Source: Actinophytocola sp963840275
GTDB taxonomy: Bacteria > Actinomycetota > Actinomycetes > Mycobacteriales > Pseudonocardiaceae
Assembly (NCBI GenBank): GCA_963840275.1
Contig: CAWIYK010000003.1
Location: 62,001 to 126,000 of the forward strand
DNA: 64,000 nt
Reading direction: 5' to 3'
The notes beneath the pieces were generated by a model. The model was not told the DNA's origin and made no database searches. It saw nothing but the letters and a program-made list of their open reading frames with translations. Every line of letters begins with the position of its first letter. Position 1 is the first letter of the stretch. A program made the translations under genes and the position numbers. Positions 38,267 through 46,965 of this stretch are shown here, piece by piece.

Positions 38267-38770
38267 ATGGCGACTCAGGAACCGAAGACCCCGACGCCCA
38301 GGGTGCAGCTCGTCATCGGCATCGTCCGCAGAGGCGATGAGGTGCTGCTCGTGCGAGAGCGCCTCGGCGCCGGCGGTGAAATGCTCTGGTCCCTGCCCGG
38401 GGGTGGCGTCGAGGACGGCGAGCTGATGCACGAAGCGCTCCGACGCGAGCTGCGGGAGGAGACCGGTCTGCTGGTGGGTGACCCGATGCGGACCGCGTTC
38501 CTCATGCACATCGACTCCGAGCAACACCCGTCGGCGGTGGCCGTCGCCTTCGAGATCGACGAGTGGTCGGGCACCGTCGCGCCCGAGGACGGCGACATCG
38601 AACAGGCCGCCTTCTTCCCCCTGCGCGACGCACTGAGGCTGATCGGCGAGCTGGACAGCGCGACGCAGCGGGAGCCCATCGTCGGCTATCTCTCCGGGCG
38701 CGTCGATCCCGGTGCCACGTGGCTGTATCGCAACCGGGGCAAGGAGGAGACACTCGTCGCCCGCTGGTGA
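38267..38770 (+). CDS. NUDIX hydrolase
   Basis: The 167-residue protein has a complete Nudix box (GGGVEDGELMHEALRRELRE then ETGLL) binding magnesium, and an ordinary fold before it (LVIGIVRRGDEVLLVRERLG). It would hydrolyse a nucleoside diphosphate linked to another group; the substrate cannot be told. ATG 38267 begins inside the decayed regulator frame and has no strong ribosome site, so expression may depend on an old promoter. Confidence 0.9.
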   Translation: MATQEPKTPTPRVQLVIGIVRRGDEVLLVRERLGAGGEMLWSLPGGGVEDGELMHEALRRELREETGLLVGDPMRTAFLMHIDSEQHPSAVAVAFEIDEWSGTVAPEDGDIEQAAFFPLRDALRLIGELDSATQREPIVGYLSGRVDPGATWLYRNRGKEETLVARW

Positions 38771-38987
38771 GCGCCTGCTTGCCGCCGTGGCCGCCCATCG
38801 CGTCGATGGCGGCGCCGACGGCCGCCACTACCTCGGCCAGCTCGTCCGCCGGGAGTTGGGTCGGGGCCGGGACTGGCGGCGACGATCCGGTCCACCAAAC
38901 ATCGGGGACAGGGCGGTCGTACCGCTCGGCGTCCGCGCCGAAGGACTCGGCCACCTGCCGGTGGTGATGAGGCCTGAGTTCTGACAT
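38771..38987 (-). pseudogene. Internally deleted SAM-dependent methyltransferase
   Basis: The N-terminus HHHRQVAESFGADAERYDR is intact. A frame shift then gives LVDRIVAASPGPD, the sequence that leads to the SAM motif. The next piece is already the C-terminus (LPADELAEVVAAVGAAIDAM). About 150 residues with the SAM site and catalytic core are missing. It resembles the UbiE/class I methyltransferases that begin HHxRVAESFGxDAExYD. It reads leftward, directly after the Nudix gene. Confidence 0.75.
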
Positions 38988-39001
38988 AACCGTACGGGCG
39001 C

Positions 39002-41758
39002 TCAGTCAGTGGCCGCCGCGGACGAAACCATGTCGAGGTGCCGTCTCGTGGCGACGATCGCCTGGCGGATGCTCTCCTTCTCACCGACCTGCGCGGCCAG
39101 GCTTGCCCTCGGGATCTCCAGGGCATAAGGGATGTCGGGTGGCAGGGCGGCGAGGATGCCCGCCACGTCGATGCCGCCTTCACCGGGGAAGAGGCGCTCG
39201 TAGCGGGCCGTGTGGATCAGACCCTCCACTGTGGACGGGATCCGGCCAGGGGCGTCGCAGACGTGGGCGAAGTGGAACCACTCCCTGGGAAGTGCGCGCA
39301 GTTCGTCGATGCTCGACTGGGAGCGCGCGAAGTGGAGCAGGTCGATCAGCATGCCGGCGTTCGGCCGGTCGGCCGCGCGCAGGACGTGGGTCGCCTCGGT
39401 GAGGTTCGGGGTCTCGGTCCAGGACGGGAACTCGAGGTCGATCGTCAGGCCCAGCGGGGCCGCCAGGTCGCAGAGCTGGGCGAAGTGTTCGGTCTTGCGG
39501 TCGCGGTCGCTGTCCGGGAGCTGCGTGATGACGTGCCGGGCGCCGAGCTCGGCGCCCACCTCCAGCAGGCCCAGGTACCGCCTCGGGTCGTCGTGGGGGC
39601 CGATTCTCGCGAGTTCCACGTCCAGCACGTCGATGCCGGTGGCGGCCAGCGCCGCCTTGGTCTTCTTCAGCAGCACCGGGTCGGTCGCGACGGGATAGTG
39701 CGGCTCGTCCGGGGTGACCCTGGTGAGCCGGATGCCGACGTACCGGTAGCCGGCGGCCGACGCGGCCTCGACGAGCGCGGGCGGGGAGAGTGTGAGCGCC
39801 GACAGGTGTGCCACCGAGTAGTCGTGGGCGGGACGGTCCGCGTGGACGGCCGGCGGCTGGGGGATGACCGTCGTCGTGATCAGGCGACGCCTGCGTTGCG
39901 CGGCCATGCGTATCGGTGCGGTGGCCGCGGCCCCGTAGCCCGCGTACCCGTCGATCCGTTGCACCACCTCGAAGAACACCCGCGACCCGAGCACCTCGGT
40001 GCAGACGTGGAGATACTCGCCGTGCTCGTCGCGGTCGTACAGCACCGACAGCTCTCGCATGGTGGCGAGCAGGTCCGGCGGGAGGTCGAGGCGGGCGTCG
40101 AGGTCGTCGTAGTAGTTGGCGGGGATGTCGAGCAGTGGCGCGCCCATCGACCGGAGTGCCCGCGCGCTCGCGATGACGTCGGTGGACGCGAACGCGACGT
40201 GCTGCGGTTCCGGCACCGCGGGCGCCCACTCGCCGCGGCGGAACAGCGCCGCGTTGAGCGTCACGCGCACGCGGTGGTCGGGGTCGGTCGCGGCTCTGCT
40301 GCGGATCAGTCCGAACGGCGCCGCCAGTTCCATCGCGGGCTGGGTCTGGAGACCGAGCACCGAGCGGTAGAACAGCGTCGCCTGGTCGAAGTCGTCGAAC
40401 GGCTCGGTGAGCGAGACGTGGTCGATGCCGACCAGCAGCGCCGCGGCGCCCGGGGCCGTGCCGGTCGAGTCGAAGTCGGCGAGCCAGTCGTTGTCCTGGT
40501 CGCCGGTGCGGCAGAACAAGACGGTGGTCCCGTCGGGCGCGGCCACCGAGGGCAGCTCCGCCTCGCCGGGTTGCCTGCGGCGCGGCACGACCGGCGCGAG
40601 CAACCGCTCCGCGCGTGTCGCCGACGCGGCCGGGTCCGCGCTCTCCACTGCCAGCGCCGACAGTTCCGCGGTGCCGGGAGCGGCCGCCGCACGATGGGTG
40701 CTGTTGAGGACGACACGCGCGTAGCCCTGCTGCCACAGCTGTACCGGCTTCGACCGATGCGTGCCCACGTTGGTGAACCCGAACGCCGTCAGCGTGCGCT
40801 CGAACACCGGACCGGACACGTCGTCGACCGCCAGCTCGGTGAACACGTGCCCGGCGAGCGCGGGCGCGGCGGGCAGGTCCGGCGGGACGAACCGGGGACC
40901 GACCGCCTCCTGCAGCGCGACGAGCGAGCGCATGGCGTCGATCGCGGACCGGCGGGGATCGGCCTGGCGGAGCACGTCGTTGGACACCTCGAGCGCGAGC
41001 GGCCCCCGGTACCCGATGGCGAGCACGGCCGCGACGAGGTCGGCGACGGCCAACGAGCCCTGGCCGGGGAAGAGCCGGTGGTGGCGGCTCCACTGCGCGG
41101 TGTCCATGGTCAGCCGCGGCGCGTCGGCCAGCTGCAGCGCGAACACCTTGTCGCCGGGGATGATGCGGATCCCGGAGAGGTCATCGCCGCGCGCGAGCAC
41201 GTGGAAGCTGTCCACGCACAGCCCGAGTGACGGGTGGGCGGCGCGGCGCACGATCCGCCACGCGTGTGCGAACGTGCTGACGAACCGGCCCCAGGCGACC
41301 GCCTCGTAGGCGATGCGCAGACCGCGTGCGGCGGCCCTGGTCGCCAGCAGGTGGAGGTGTTCGGTCGCGAGATCGTCGTCGTCGACCGCGTCAGGGGACA
41401 GCGACGAGCAGACCAGCATGGTGTCGGTGCCGAGCTGTTCCAGCACGTCGAACTTGCTTTCCGCGCGCCGCAGGTTGGCGGCGAGCACGTCCGGCGGGAC
41501 CGCCTCGAAGTCGTGGAACGGCTGGTAGAGGTCGATCGTGAGGCCGAGGTCGGCACACCGCTGCCGCACCTCGCGCGGTGACCACGGCGCCGCGAGCAGG
41601 TCGGCCTCGACGATCTCGACGCCGTCGAACCCGGCCGTCGCCGCGGCGCTCAGCTTGTCCTCCAGCGTGCCGGACAGGCACACCGTGGCGATGCTGAGCC
41701 TCGGGTCGGTGGTCGGCTGGCCGGCGGTTGTCGACGGTGCGCGTTCAGCGGTGAGCAT
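39002..41758 (-). CDS. 3-Dehydroshikimate dehydratase fused to a second TIM-barrel domain
   Basis: The 918-residue protein has three parts. (1) Residues about 20-290 form a sugar-phosphate-isomerase-type TIM barrel (SIATVCLSGTLEDKLSAAAT, LGLCVDSFHVLARGDD), the catalytic domain of bacterial QuiC1/QsuB dehydroshikimate dehydratase, which makes protocatechuate. (2) About 300-620 is an HPPD-like VOC domain (HVFTELAVDD, GIDHVSLTEPFDDFDQ, FFEVVQRIDG), as in QuiC1. (3) About 645-918 is a second TIM barrel of the same superfamily (ALVEAASAAGYRYVGIRLTR, NAGMLIDLLHFARSQS), which QuiC1 lacks. It overlaps shikimate dehydrogenase by 14 bases. The substrate of the third domain is unknown. Confidence 0.85.
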   Translation of the reverse strand: MLTAERAPSTTAGQPTTDPRLSIATVCLSGTLEDKLSAAATAGFDGVEIVEADLLAAPWSPREVRQRCADLGLTIDLYQPFHDFEAVPPDVLAANLRRAESKFDVLEQLGTDTMLVCSSLSPDAVDDDDLATEHLHLLATRAAARGLRIAYEAVAWGRFVSTFAHAWRIVRRAAHPSLGLCVDSFHVLARGDDLSGIRIIPGDKVFALQLADAPRLTMDTAQWSRHHRLFPGQGSLAVADLVAAVLAIGYRGPLALEVSNDVLRQADPRRSAIDAMRSLVALQEAVGPRFVPPDLPAAPALAGHVFTELAVDDVSGPVFERTLTAFGFTNVGTHRSKPVQLWQQGYARVVLNSTHRAAAAPGTAELSALAVESADPAASATRAERLLAPVVPRRRQPGEAELPSVAAPDGTTVLFCRTGDQDNDWLADFDSTGTAPGAAALLVGIDHVSLTEPFDDFDQATLFYRSVLGLQTQPAMELAAPFGLIRSRAATDPDHRVRVTLNAALFRRGEWAPAVPEPQHVAFASTDVIASARALRSMGAPLLDIPANYYDDLDARLDLPPDLLATMRELSVLYDRDEHGEYLHVCTEVLGSRVFFEVVQRIDGYAGYGAAATAPIRMAAQRRRRLITTTVIPQPPAVHADRPAHDYSVAHLSALTLSPPALVEAASAAGYRYVGIRLTRVTPDEPHYPVATDPVLLKKTKAALAATGIDVLDVELARIGPHDDPRRYLGLLEVGAELGARHVITQLPDSDRDRKTEHFAQLCDLAAPLGLTIDLEFPSWTETPNLTEATHVLRAADRPNAGMLIDLLHFARSQSSIDELRALPREWFHFAHVCDAPGRIPSTVEGLIHTARYERLFPGEGGIDVAGILAALPPDIPYALEIPRASLAAQVGEKESIRQAIVATRRHLDMVSSAAATD

Positions 41759-42650
41759 TCGGTTGCCTCCCAGCGAGTTCCGCGTGTGCGAGGGTGTCGA
41801 AGTGGCGGCGCATCCGGCCGGCGTCCGGTTCCCGGCCGGTGATGATGCGGAACGCGTCCGCCGCCTGGTGGACGGCCATCGGGCCGCCGGTCAGCACGCG
41901 GCAGCCACGGTCCCGCGCCACGCCGAGCAGTTCGGTCTCCAGCGGCCGGTACACGATGTCGGCGACCCACAGCCCGGGTCTCAGCAACTCGGCGGGCAGG
42001 GGCGGCCCGGGGTGGCCCACCATGCCCGTCGGGGTGGCGTGTGTCAGTCCGTCGGCGTCGCGCAGCACGCGGGCGAGCGCGGCCGCGTCGTCGATCGGGA
42101 CCGCCCGTCCCGCGCCGAAGCGCGCGGCCACGCCCGCGACGAGTGTCGTGGTGCGCCGGGGATCGACGTCGAAGACGTGGAGTGTGCCCGTTCCCATGGA
42201 CAGCAGGGCGTGCGCGACGGCCCGGCCCGCCCCGCCCGCGCCGAGCAGTACGACCGAGTCCAGCGCGGCTTCCGGGAGCCCGTCACGGAAGCCGCCCGTG
42301 AAGCCGGTGAGGTCGGTGTTGTGCCCCACCGCGCGACCGTCGGCGAACACGACCGTGTTCACGGCGCCGACCGCGGCGGCGTCGGGGGAGAGGTCGTCGA
42401 GGTGGTCGAGCACCAGCTGCTTGACCGGATGGGTGATGTTGAGCCCGTGGTACCCGGCGAGGCGCGCGGCGGCCACGACGTCACCGACCGCCGCGGCGGG
42501 CAGGCCGAGGTCGTCCAGGTCCAGGAGCCGGTACAGGTACCGCACGCCGAGCGCGTCGGCCTCCCGTTCGTGCAGTGCCGGGCTCAACGACGTGCCGATG
42601 CCGGACCCGATCAGGCCGACCAGGTAGCCGGTGTCGGCACGCGATGCCAT
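41745..42650 (-). CDS. Quinate/shikimate dehydrogenase
   Basis: The 301-residue protein is an AroE-family NAD(P) dehydrogenase: SPALHEREADALG, YHGLNITHPVKQLVL (with the catalytic Lys), GAVNTVVF, GHNTDLTGF, GAGGAGRAVAHALL and MAVHQAADAF. Asp after strand 2 (VFDVDPRRTT) suggests NAD preference, as in catabolic quinate dehydrogenases. Coupled to the dehydratase, it supplies dehydroshikimate from shikimate or dehydroquinate from quinate. The catabolic role is inference from the partner gene. Confidence 0.92.
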   Translation of the reverse strand: MASRADTGYLVGLIGSGIGTSLSPALHEREADALGVRYLYRLLDLDDLGLPAAAVGDVVAAARLAGYHGLNITHPVKQLVLDHLDDLSPDAAAVGAVNTVVFADGRAVGHNTDLTGFTGGFRDGLPEAALDSVVLLGAGGAGRAVAHALLSMGTGTLHVFDVDPRRTTTLVAGVAARFGAGRAVPIDDAAALARVLRDADGLTHATPTGMVGHPGPPLPAELLRPGLWVADIVYRPLETELLGVARDRGCRVLTGGPMAVHQAADAFRIITGREPDAGRMRRHFDTLAHAELAGRQPNAHR

Positions 42651-42755
42651 GGAGCACTCCTCGCAGCGAACGAACTAGATAGTTACTTGTACTCGTAGGG
42701 GTGGGACCGGGGGAAGCCGGGCGCGCCGCGAGGGGGATCGCGGCGCGCCCGGCGG

Positions 42756-44888
42756 TCAGTAGACCTCGATCTTGCCCGTCGAGCGGGGGCTCGCCGGGTC
42801 GTTGAAGAAGTACTCGCCCTTGCGGCGGAACTTGTGCGTGTACGACTCGCCCGGCGCGAGGCGCACGTCGAACAGCCCTTCGAAGAACTGCGTCGCGCCA
42901 CGGCTGCCCGCGTTGCCGGCGTGGTTGGTGAAGGTCACCGTCGTGCCGGCCGGGACGCGGAGGTGGGTGGGCGCCATGGCGTTGACCGCGGTCGACTCGA
43001 CGGCGCCGATCGTGCCGGTCGCCGGGTCGTAGGTCCGGCCGAGCACGACCGTGTCGCCCACCGCCGCGCCTTCGACCGGAGCGCCCTGCACGGGCCTGCG
43101 GATGACGGGTGCCGGCGGGGTGGGTGCGGGCGGCACGGTACCGCCGATCTTGAACGCCCAGAGGAAGTCGCCGCGCGGGGCCGAGTTGCCGTAGGGGATG
43201 CTGGTTCCGCCCGCGTACACGGCCAGGTACTGCTCGCCGTCCACCTCGTAGGTGATCGGGCTGCTGCTGATCGCGGCACCGCACTGGAACCGCCACAGCT
43301 CGCGGCCGGTGCGTGCGTCGAGGCAGAGCAGGTTGCCGTCGGGCTGCCCGATGAACAGCACATCACTCGCGGTGGTGAGGATCCCGTTGCCGTGCGCGAG
43401 GGAGTAGGGCATGTTCTTCTTCCACCGCACCAGGTTCGTGCTCGCGTCGACCGCGACGATGCCGCCGGTCTGGTACTCGCCGGGCGGACGAAGGCCGTTG
43501 CTCGACTCGGTGAGGGAGTGGGCCGCGGCGACGTAGCCGAACCCCGTGTAGACGCACCCGGTGCTGTGGCTGAACGACTGGTGGCTCCAGTCGGCGCCAC
43601 CGCCGTGGCCGGGGATCGAGAGCACGGGTTCGTCCCAGTGCGGGTCGTAGAGGGAGCCCTGCACGTAGTTGGGCACGGCGCGGGCGGGGTGGCCGGGGAC
43701 CGACGTGCCGAGCGGCTGGTCGACCACGGTGGTCTCGGTCCACGGGCCCTGGCGCGGGAACGGTTGCGTCGGCCAGGTCTTCTGCCGCGGGTCCTGCGGC
43801 ACCGGGACCTCGTCGATGCCCAGCGGCGCCTCGCCGGTCTCCCGGTCGAGGATGTAGTACATGCCGCATTTGCTGCCGTAGACCACGATCCTGCGCTGCC
43901 TGCCGCGGATGCGCACGTCCGCGAGCACCGGCGCCATCGTGTTGTCCATGTCCCAGATGCCGTGGTGGATGGACTGGAAGTGCCACCGGTAGGCGCCGGT
44001 GCGCATGTCGATCGCGACGAGCGAGCTGGAGAACAGGTTCTCGCCGCCGCGCTGCGAACCGTCCTGTGAGGACTGGCTGCCGCGGGCGTTGCCGAACGCC
44101 CAGTAGACGAGTCCGAGGTCGGGGTCGACCGCGGGGTGGATCCACGGGGTGGCACCACCGGTGCGCCAGGACTCGCCCTCCCACGTGTCGTTGCCGATCT
44201 CGCCAGGTCCCGGCGCGCCCCAGAAGTGCCAGACGACCTCGCCGTTGGCCGCGTCCAGCGAGAGACCGGCGGCTCGGTCGCCGTCGTGGGTGCCGCAGAA
44301 CAACTGGCCGTCGTGGTGGATGACGGCGACCTTCTCCATGCCGCCGTAGCCGTTGATCTGCTTCTCCCACACCACCGCGCCGGTCTCCTGGTCCAGCGCG
44401 ATGATCCAGTTGTCGCTGCCGTGGGTGAAGACCTTGCCGTCGCCGACGGCCACGCCGCGCCGGGTGAGCGTGCCGCGGGTCTGCCGGTAGACCCACTTGG
44501 TCACGCCGGTCGCACCGTCCACGGCGAATACGTTGCCCAGTGCGGACTCGATGTACAGCACGCCGTCCACCGCGACCGCGGTGCTCTGGCTGTTGCCGGC
44601 GGCGAGTCCGCCCTCGATCCGGTTCACCCATGCCGCGCCGAGCTTCCTGACGTTGCCGCGGTGGAGGTCGTCGAGCGCGGAGTAGTTCTGGTTGCCGAGG
44701 TTGCCGCCGACCTTCGGGAAGTCGCGGCGGCCCGGGGTGGTCGCGATCGGCGGCCGGTGGCCGCGTGTCGCCGGGGTCGCCGGGGTCGCTGTCGCGGGTG
44801 TGCCGGTCAGTGCGCCCGCGCCGACCGCCGCACCGACCGCCGCGGCGGCCGCGCCCTTCATGAGCTCTCTGCGCTGGATCTCCGCCAT
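42756..44888 (-). CDS. Tat-exported PQQ-type dehydrogenase with C-terminal cupredoxin-like domain
   Basis: The 710-residue protein starts with a Tat signal (QRRELMKGAAAAAVG) and an Ala-Thr-Pro linker. An eight-bladed PQQ-type beta-propeller (about 60-590) follows, with WVNRIEGGLAAGNSQSTAVA, IALDQETGAVVWEKQING, GGATPWIHPAVDPDLGLVYW and LLCLDARTGRELWRFQCGA. The last 100 residues are plastocyanin-like (VPAGTTVTFTNHAGNAG, YTHKFRRKGEYFF). But the copper ligands Cys, His and Met of the C-terminal motif are replaced (NDPASPRSTGKIEV), so copper binding is unlikely. No PQQ synthesis genes are in the window. Confidence 0.85.
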   Translation of the reverse strand: MAEIQRRELMKGAAAAAVGAAVGAGALTGTPATATPATPATRGHRPPIATTPGRRDFPKVGGNLGNQNYSALDDLHRGNVRKLGAAWVNRIEGGLAAGNSQSTAVAVDGVLYIESALGNVFAVDGATGVTKWVYRQTRGTLTRRGVAVGDGKVFTHGSDNWIIALDQETGAVVWEKQINGYGGMEKVAVIHHDGQLFCGTHDGDRAAGLSLDAANGEVVWHFWGAPGPGEIGNDTWEGESWRTGGATPWIHPAVDPDLGLVYWAFGNARGSQSSQDGSQRGGENLFSSSLVAIDMRTGAYRWHFQSIHHGIWDMDNTMAPVLADVRIRGRQRRIVVYGSKCGMYYILDRETGEAPLGIDEVPVPQDPRQKTWPTQPFPRQGPWTETTVVDQPLGTSVPGHPARAVPNYVQGSLYDPHWDEPVLSIPGHGGGADWSHQSFSHSTGCVYTGFGYVAAAHSLTESSNGLRPPGEYQTGGIVAVDASTNLVRWKKNMPYSLAHGNGILTTASDVLFIGQPDGNLLCLDARTGRELWRFQCGAAISSSPITYEVDGEQYLAVYAGGTSIPYGNSAPRGDFLWAFKIGGTVPPAPTPPAPVIRRPVQGAPVEGAAVGDTVVLGRTYDPATGTIGAVESTAVNAMAPTHLRVPAGTTVTFTNHAGNAGSRGATQFFEGLFDVRLAPGESYTHKFRRKGEYFFNDPASPRSTGKIEVY

Positions 44889-44921
44889 GCCGCGCTACCT
44901 CCGTCGTTGGAAACTTGCGCG

Positions 44922-44942
44922 ATGGTCCGTCTAGCGGACCAT
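44922..44942. promoter_or_regulatory. Perfect 8-bp inverted repeat, operator candidate
   Basis: ATGGTCCG (44922-44929) and CGGACCAT (44935-44942) flank TCTAG, 34 bases upstream of the PQQ dehydrogenase start in the divergent gap before ThuA. It overlaps the start of a second element at 44941-44960. Confidence 0.6.
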
Positions 44943-44960
44943 ATGGACTGTTGGACGGTT
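44941..44960 (+). promoter_or_regulatory. Element shared with the IclR promoter region
   Basis: ATATGGACTGTTGGACGGTT (44941-44960) matches ATCTGGACCGCTGTACGGAC (54068-54087) at 14 of 20 positions. The second copy lies between the IclR regulator and the aldehyde dehydrogenase. Both positions are in divergent gaps of the same catabolic island, so this may be the IclR operator. Confidence 0.4.
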
Positions 44961-45043
44961 CAGCGTAAGCTCGTTCCGCCGTGCTTCACAAGACCGACAT
45001 GGTTCATTCGGTCCACTCGATGGACCTCACGAAAGGCCAGCCC

Positions 45044-46012
45044 GTGAACAGACGAGCTTCGACGATGATGACCGCGATCGTGAGCGCCGCGGTGGCCGCC
45101 GCGGCGACCGTGCTCGCCATCGGCGTACCGGCGGCGGCGAACGACCGGGACCGGACCGGGGCGAGGGAGCTGGGGGAGCCGGACTACGGCGTGTGCCGGG
45201 GAGTCCGGCCGCAGTGCTATCACGAATGGGGCAACTTCGACCTGTCCCAAGGAGTCCGGGTGCTCGTCTACTCGCGCACCGCGGGTCCTCGCCACGGCAA
45301 CCTCGGGCCCGCGCTGGCGCCCGGGCTCAACCCGCCGCTCGTCGACGCCAACGTGGCGCAGAAGGCCATCGTCCGGCTGGGGCAGGAGAACGGCTTCGCC
45401 GTCGACTGGACCGAGGACGTCACGCAGCTGTCGTCGGCCGGCAGGCTGTTCCCCTACCACGCGGTGATCTTCCTGAGCACCACGCGGGACACGCTCGACG
45501 ACGCCGCGCAGACCGCGCTGCGCCAGTACCTCCGCGGCGGCGGCGGGTTCGTCGGCATCCACAACGCGTTCGGCACCGAGTACAACTGGCCGTGGTACGA
45601 AGGCCTGCTGGGCAACGCCAACTACTACGACCACGGTCCCTACCAGCCCGGCACGGTGCGGACGGTCGACCGCAGGGACGTGTCCACGAAGGACCTGCCG
45701 GGCCGGTGGGCGTTCGCCGACGAGTGGTACAACCTGGTCCCCTTCCCGAGTGACGTGCGGGTGCTGGCCGAGGTCGACGAGTCCTCGCTCGCGAGCGGCG
45801 TGCGTGGCGGCTCGGGACATCCCGGGCACGGTGACCACCACCCGGTGGCGTGGTGCCAGTACTACGACGGCGGCCGGTCGTGGGTGACCACCCTCGGCCA
45901 CGACGCCACCGCGTTCACCGGCACGTCCACATCGGACGGAGCGGTGTACTTCCAGAAGCTGCTCGTCGGTGGCATCCGGTCCGCGGCGGGCGCGGAACCC
46001 TTCTGCCGGTAG
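45044..46012 (+). CDS. Secreted ThuA-domain protein
   Basis: The 322-residue protein has a signal peptide (TMMTAIVSAAVAAAATVLAI) and the ThuA glutamine-amidotransferase-like fold: RVLVYSRTAGPRHGNL, FLSTTRDTLDD, GGGGFVGIHNAFGTEYNWPW, WYNLVPFPSDVRVLAEVDES and VTTLGHDATAF. ThuA proteins are linked to trehalose or glycoside use, and here to a PQQ dehydrogenase divergent to it. GTG 45044 is preceded by AAAGGCC; ATG 45020 is an alternative start. Confidence 0.85.
   Translation: MNRRASTMMTAIVSAAVAAAATVLAIGVPAAANDRDRTGARELGEPDYGVCRGVRPQCYHEWGNFDLSQGVRVLVYSRTAGPRHGNLGPALAPGLNPPLVDANVAQKAIVRLGQENGFAVDWTEDVTQLSSAGRLFPYHAVIFLSTTRDTLDDAAQTALRQYLRGGGGFVGIHNAFGTEYNWPWYEGLLGNANYYDHGPYQPGTVRTVDRRDVSTKDLPGRWAFADEWYNLVPFPSDVRVLAEVDESSLASGVRGGSGHPGHGDHHPVAWCQYYDGGRSWVTTLGHDATAFTGTSTSDGAVYFQKLLVGGIRSAAGAEPFCR
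45925..45937 (+). repeat. 13-bp palindromic word, copy 6
   Basis: GTCCACATCGGAC inside the ThuA gene. Confidence 0.75.
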
Positions 46013-46020
46013 GGAACCAC

Positions 46021-46048
46021 GAGCGCGGCGGGACGGCCCGCCGCGCTC
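46021..46048 (+). terminator. Hairpin after the ThuA gene
   Basis: Arms GAGCGCGGCGGG (46021-46032) and CCCGCCGCGCTC (46037-46048) close a 4-base loop, 8 bases after the ThuA stop. There is no T-tract, as is common for actinobacterial terminators. Confidence 0.65.
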
Positions 46049-46111
46049 GCGGACCGGCCTGTCCCGTGGATCTTTGTGCGAGGGTCTGTGCCTGATCAAC
46101 GGTTGCCTCGG

Positions 46112-46185
46112 GGGAACGTGACGGCACTCAGCCACCATCCACCTCGTCAGGGGCACGTGACGGCACCCAGCCACAAATCCACCTC
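46112..46185 (+). repeat. Two imperfect tandem copies, 39-base period
   Basis: ACGTGACGGCAC starts at 46116 and again at 46155, and both copies continue with CAGCCAC and ATCCACCTCG. About 31 of 35 bases agree. The repeat lies in the convergent gap between ThuA and LivF, downstream of both. It could be a mini-repeat or a remnant; I see no coding use. Confidence 0.6.
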
Positions 46186-46245
46186 GGTACCCGCGCCAGC
46201 GCCCAGGACGCAACCCACGCATGAAATCCGGGGAGACGGACCAGA

Positions 46246-46965
46246 CTAGAGACCGAGGTAGATCTGCCGGACCCGTGGATCGCGCCGCAGCTCCGCCGAG
46301 GTGCCTGTCATGGCCACCTCGCCGTTCTCCATCACCAGACAGGTCTTGGTGGCCTCGAAGGTGAGCTTCGCGTTCTGCTCGACGAGCAACAACGCGTGCC
46401 CGGCAGCACGCAACCGTTGCAGCACCTCGAGAATGTCCTCGATGAGCTTCGGGGACAGTCCCATCGACGGCTCGTCGAGCAGGATGAGCCTCGGGTTGGA
46501 CATCAGCGCCCTGCCGACCGCCAGCATCTGCTGCTGGCCGCCCGACAGCGCGCCCGCGAGGCGGTGGCGCATCTCCCCGAGCACGGGGAACAGGTCGAAC
46601 ACCTCGCGCAGGGTGGCGAGCGTCGCGCCCTTCCACTTCCGCACGTAGGCACCGAGCAGCAGGTTCTTCTCGACCGTGAGACCGGGGAAGACGTGCCGCC
46701 CCTCCGGCACGTACCCGATGCCGTGCCGGACGATGTTGCGTGCCTTGACCTTCGTGAGGTCGCGGTCGCCGAACCGGATCGCCTCCGCGGTCCTCGGCAC
46801 CAACCCCATCAGCGCCTTGAGCGTGGATGTCTTGCCCGCGCCGTTGGCGCCGATGATGCCGACGCACTCACCGGCGCCGACCGTGAAGCTCACCGAGCTG
46901 ACCGCCCGCACCCCGCCGTAGTTGACGGACAGCCCCGAGACCACCAGCTCGTCGGTATTCGTCAC
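46246..46965 (-). CDS. livF: ABC transporter ATPase, LivF type
   Basis: The 239-residue ATPase has a Walker A GANGAGKTSTLK, the Q-loop region VPEGRHVFPGLTVEKNL, signature LSGGQQQMLAVGRAL, Walker B LILLDEPSMGLSP and H-loop LLVEQNAKL. It powers import of branched-chain or other amphipathic carboxylic compounds. The GTG at 46965 overlaps the stop of the upstream fusion gene. It ends the leftward operon that begins at 50788 with the binding protein. Confidence 0.94.
   Translation of the reverse strand: MTNTDELVVSGLSVNYGGVRAVSSVSFTVGAGECVGIIGANGAGKTSTLKALMGLVPRTAEAIRFGDRDLTKVKARNIVRHGIGYVPEGRHVFPGLTVEKNLLLGAYVRKWKGATLATLREVFDLFPVLGEMRHRLAGALSGGQQQMLAVGRALMSNPRLILLDEPSMGLSPKLIEDILEVLQRLRAAGHALLLVEQNAKLTFEATKTCLVMENGEVAMTGTSAELRRDPRVRQIYLGL

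Noticed and set aside
39038..41230. A 730-codon plus-strand frame opposite the dehydratase fusion
   Set aside because: Shadow of a well-supported enzyme; low-complexity composition typical of antisense frames in GC-rich DNA.
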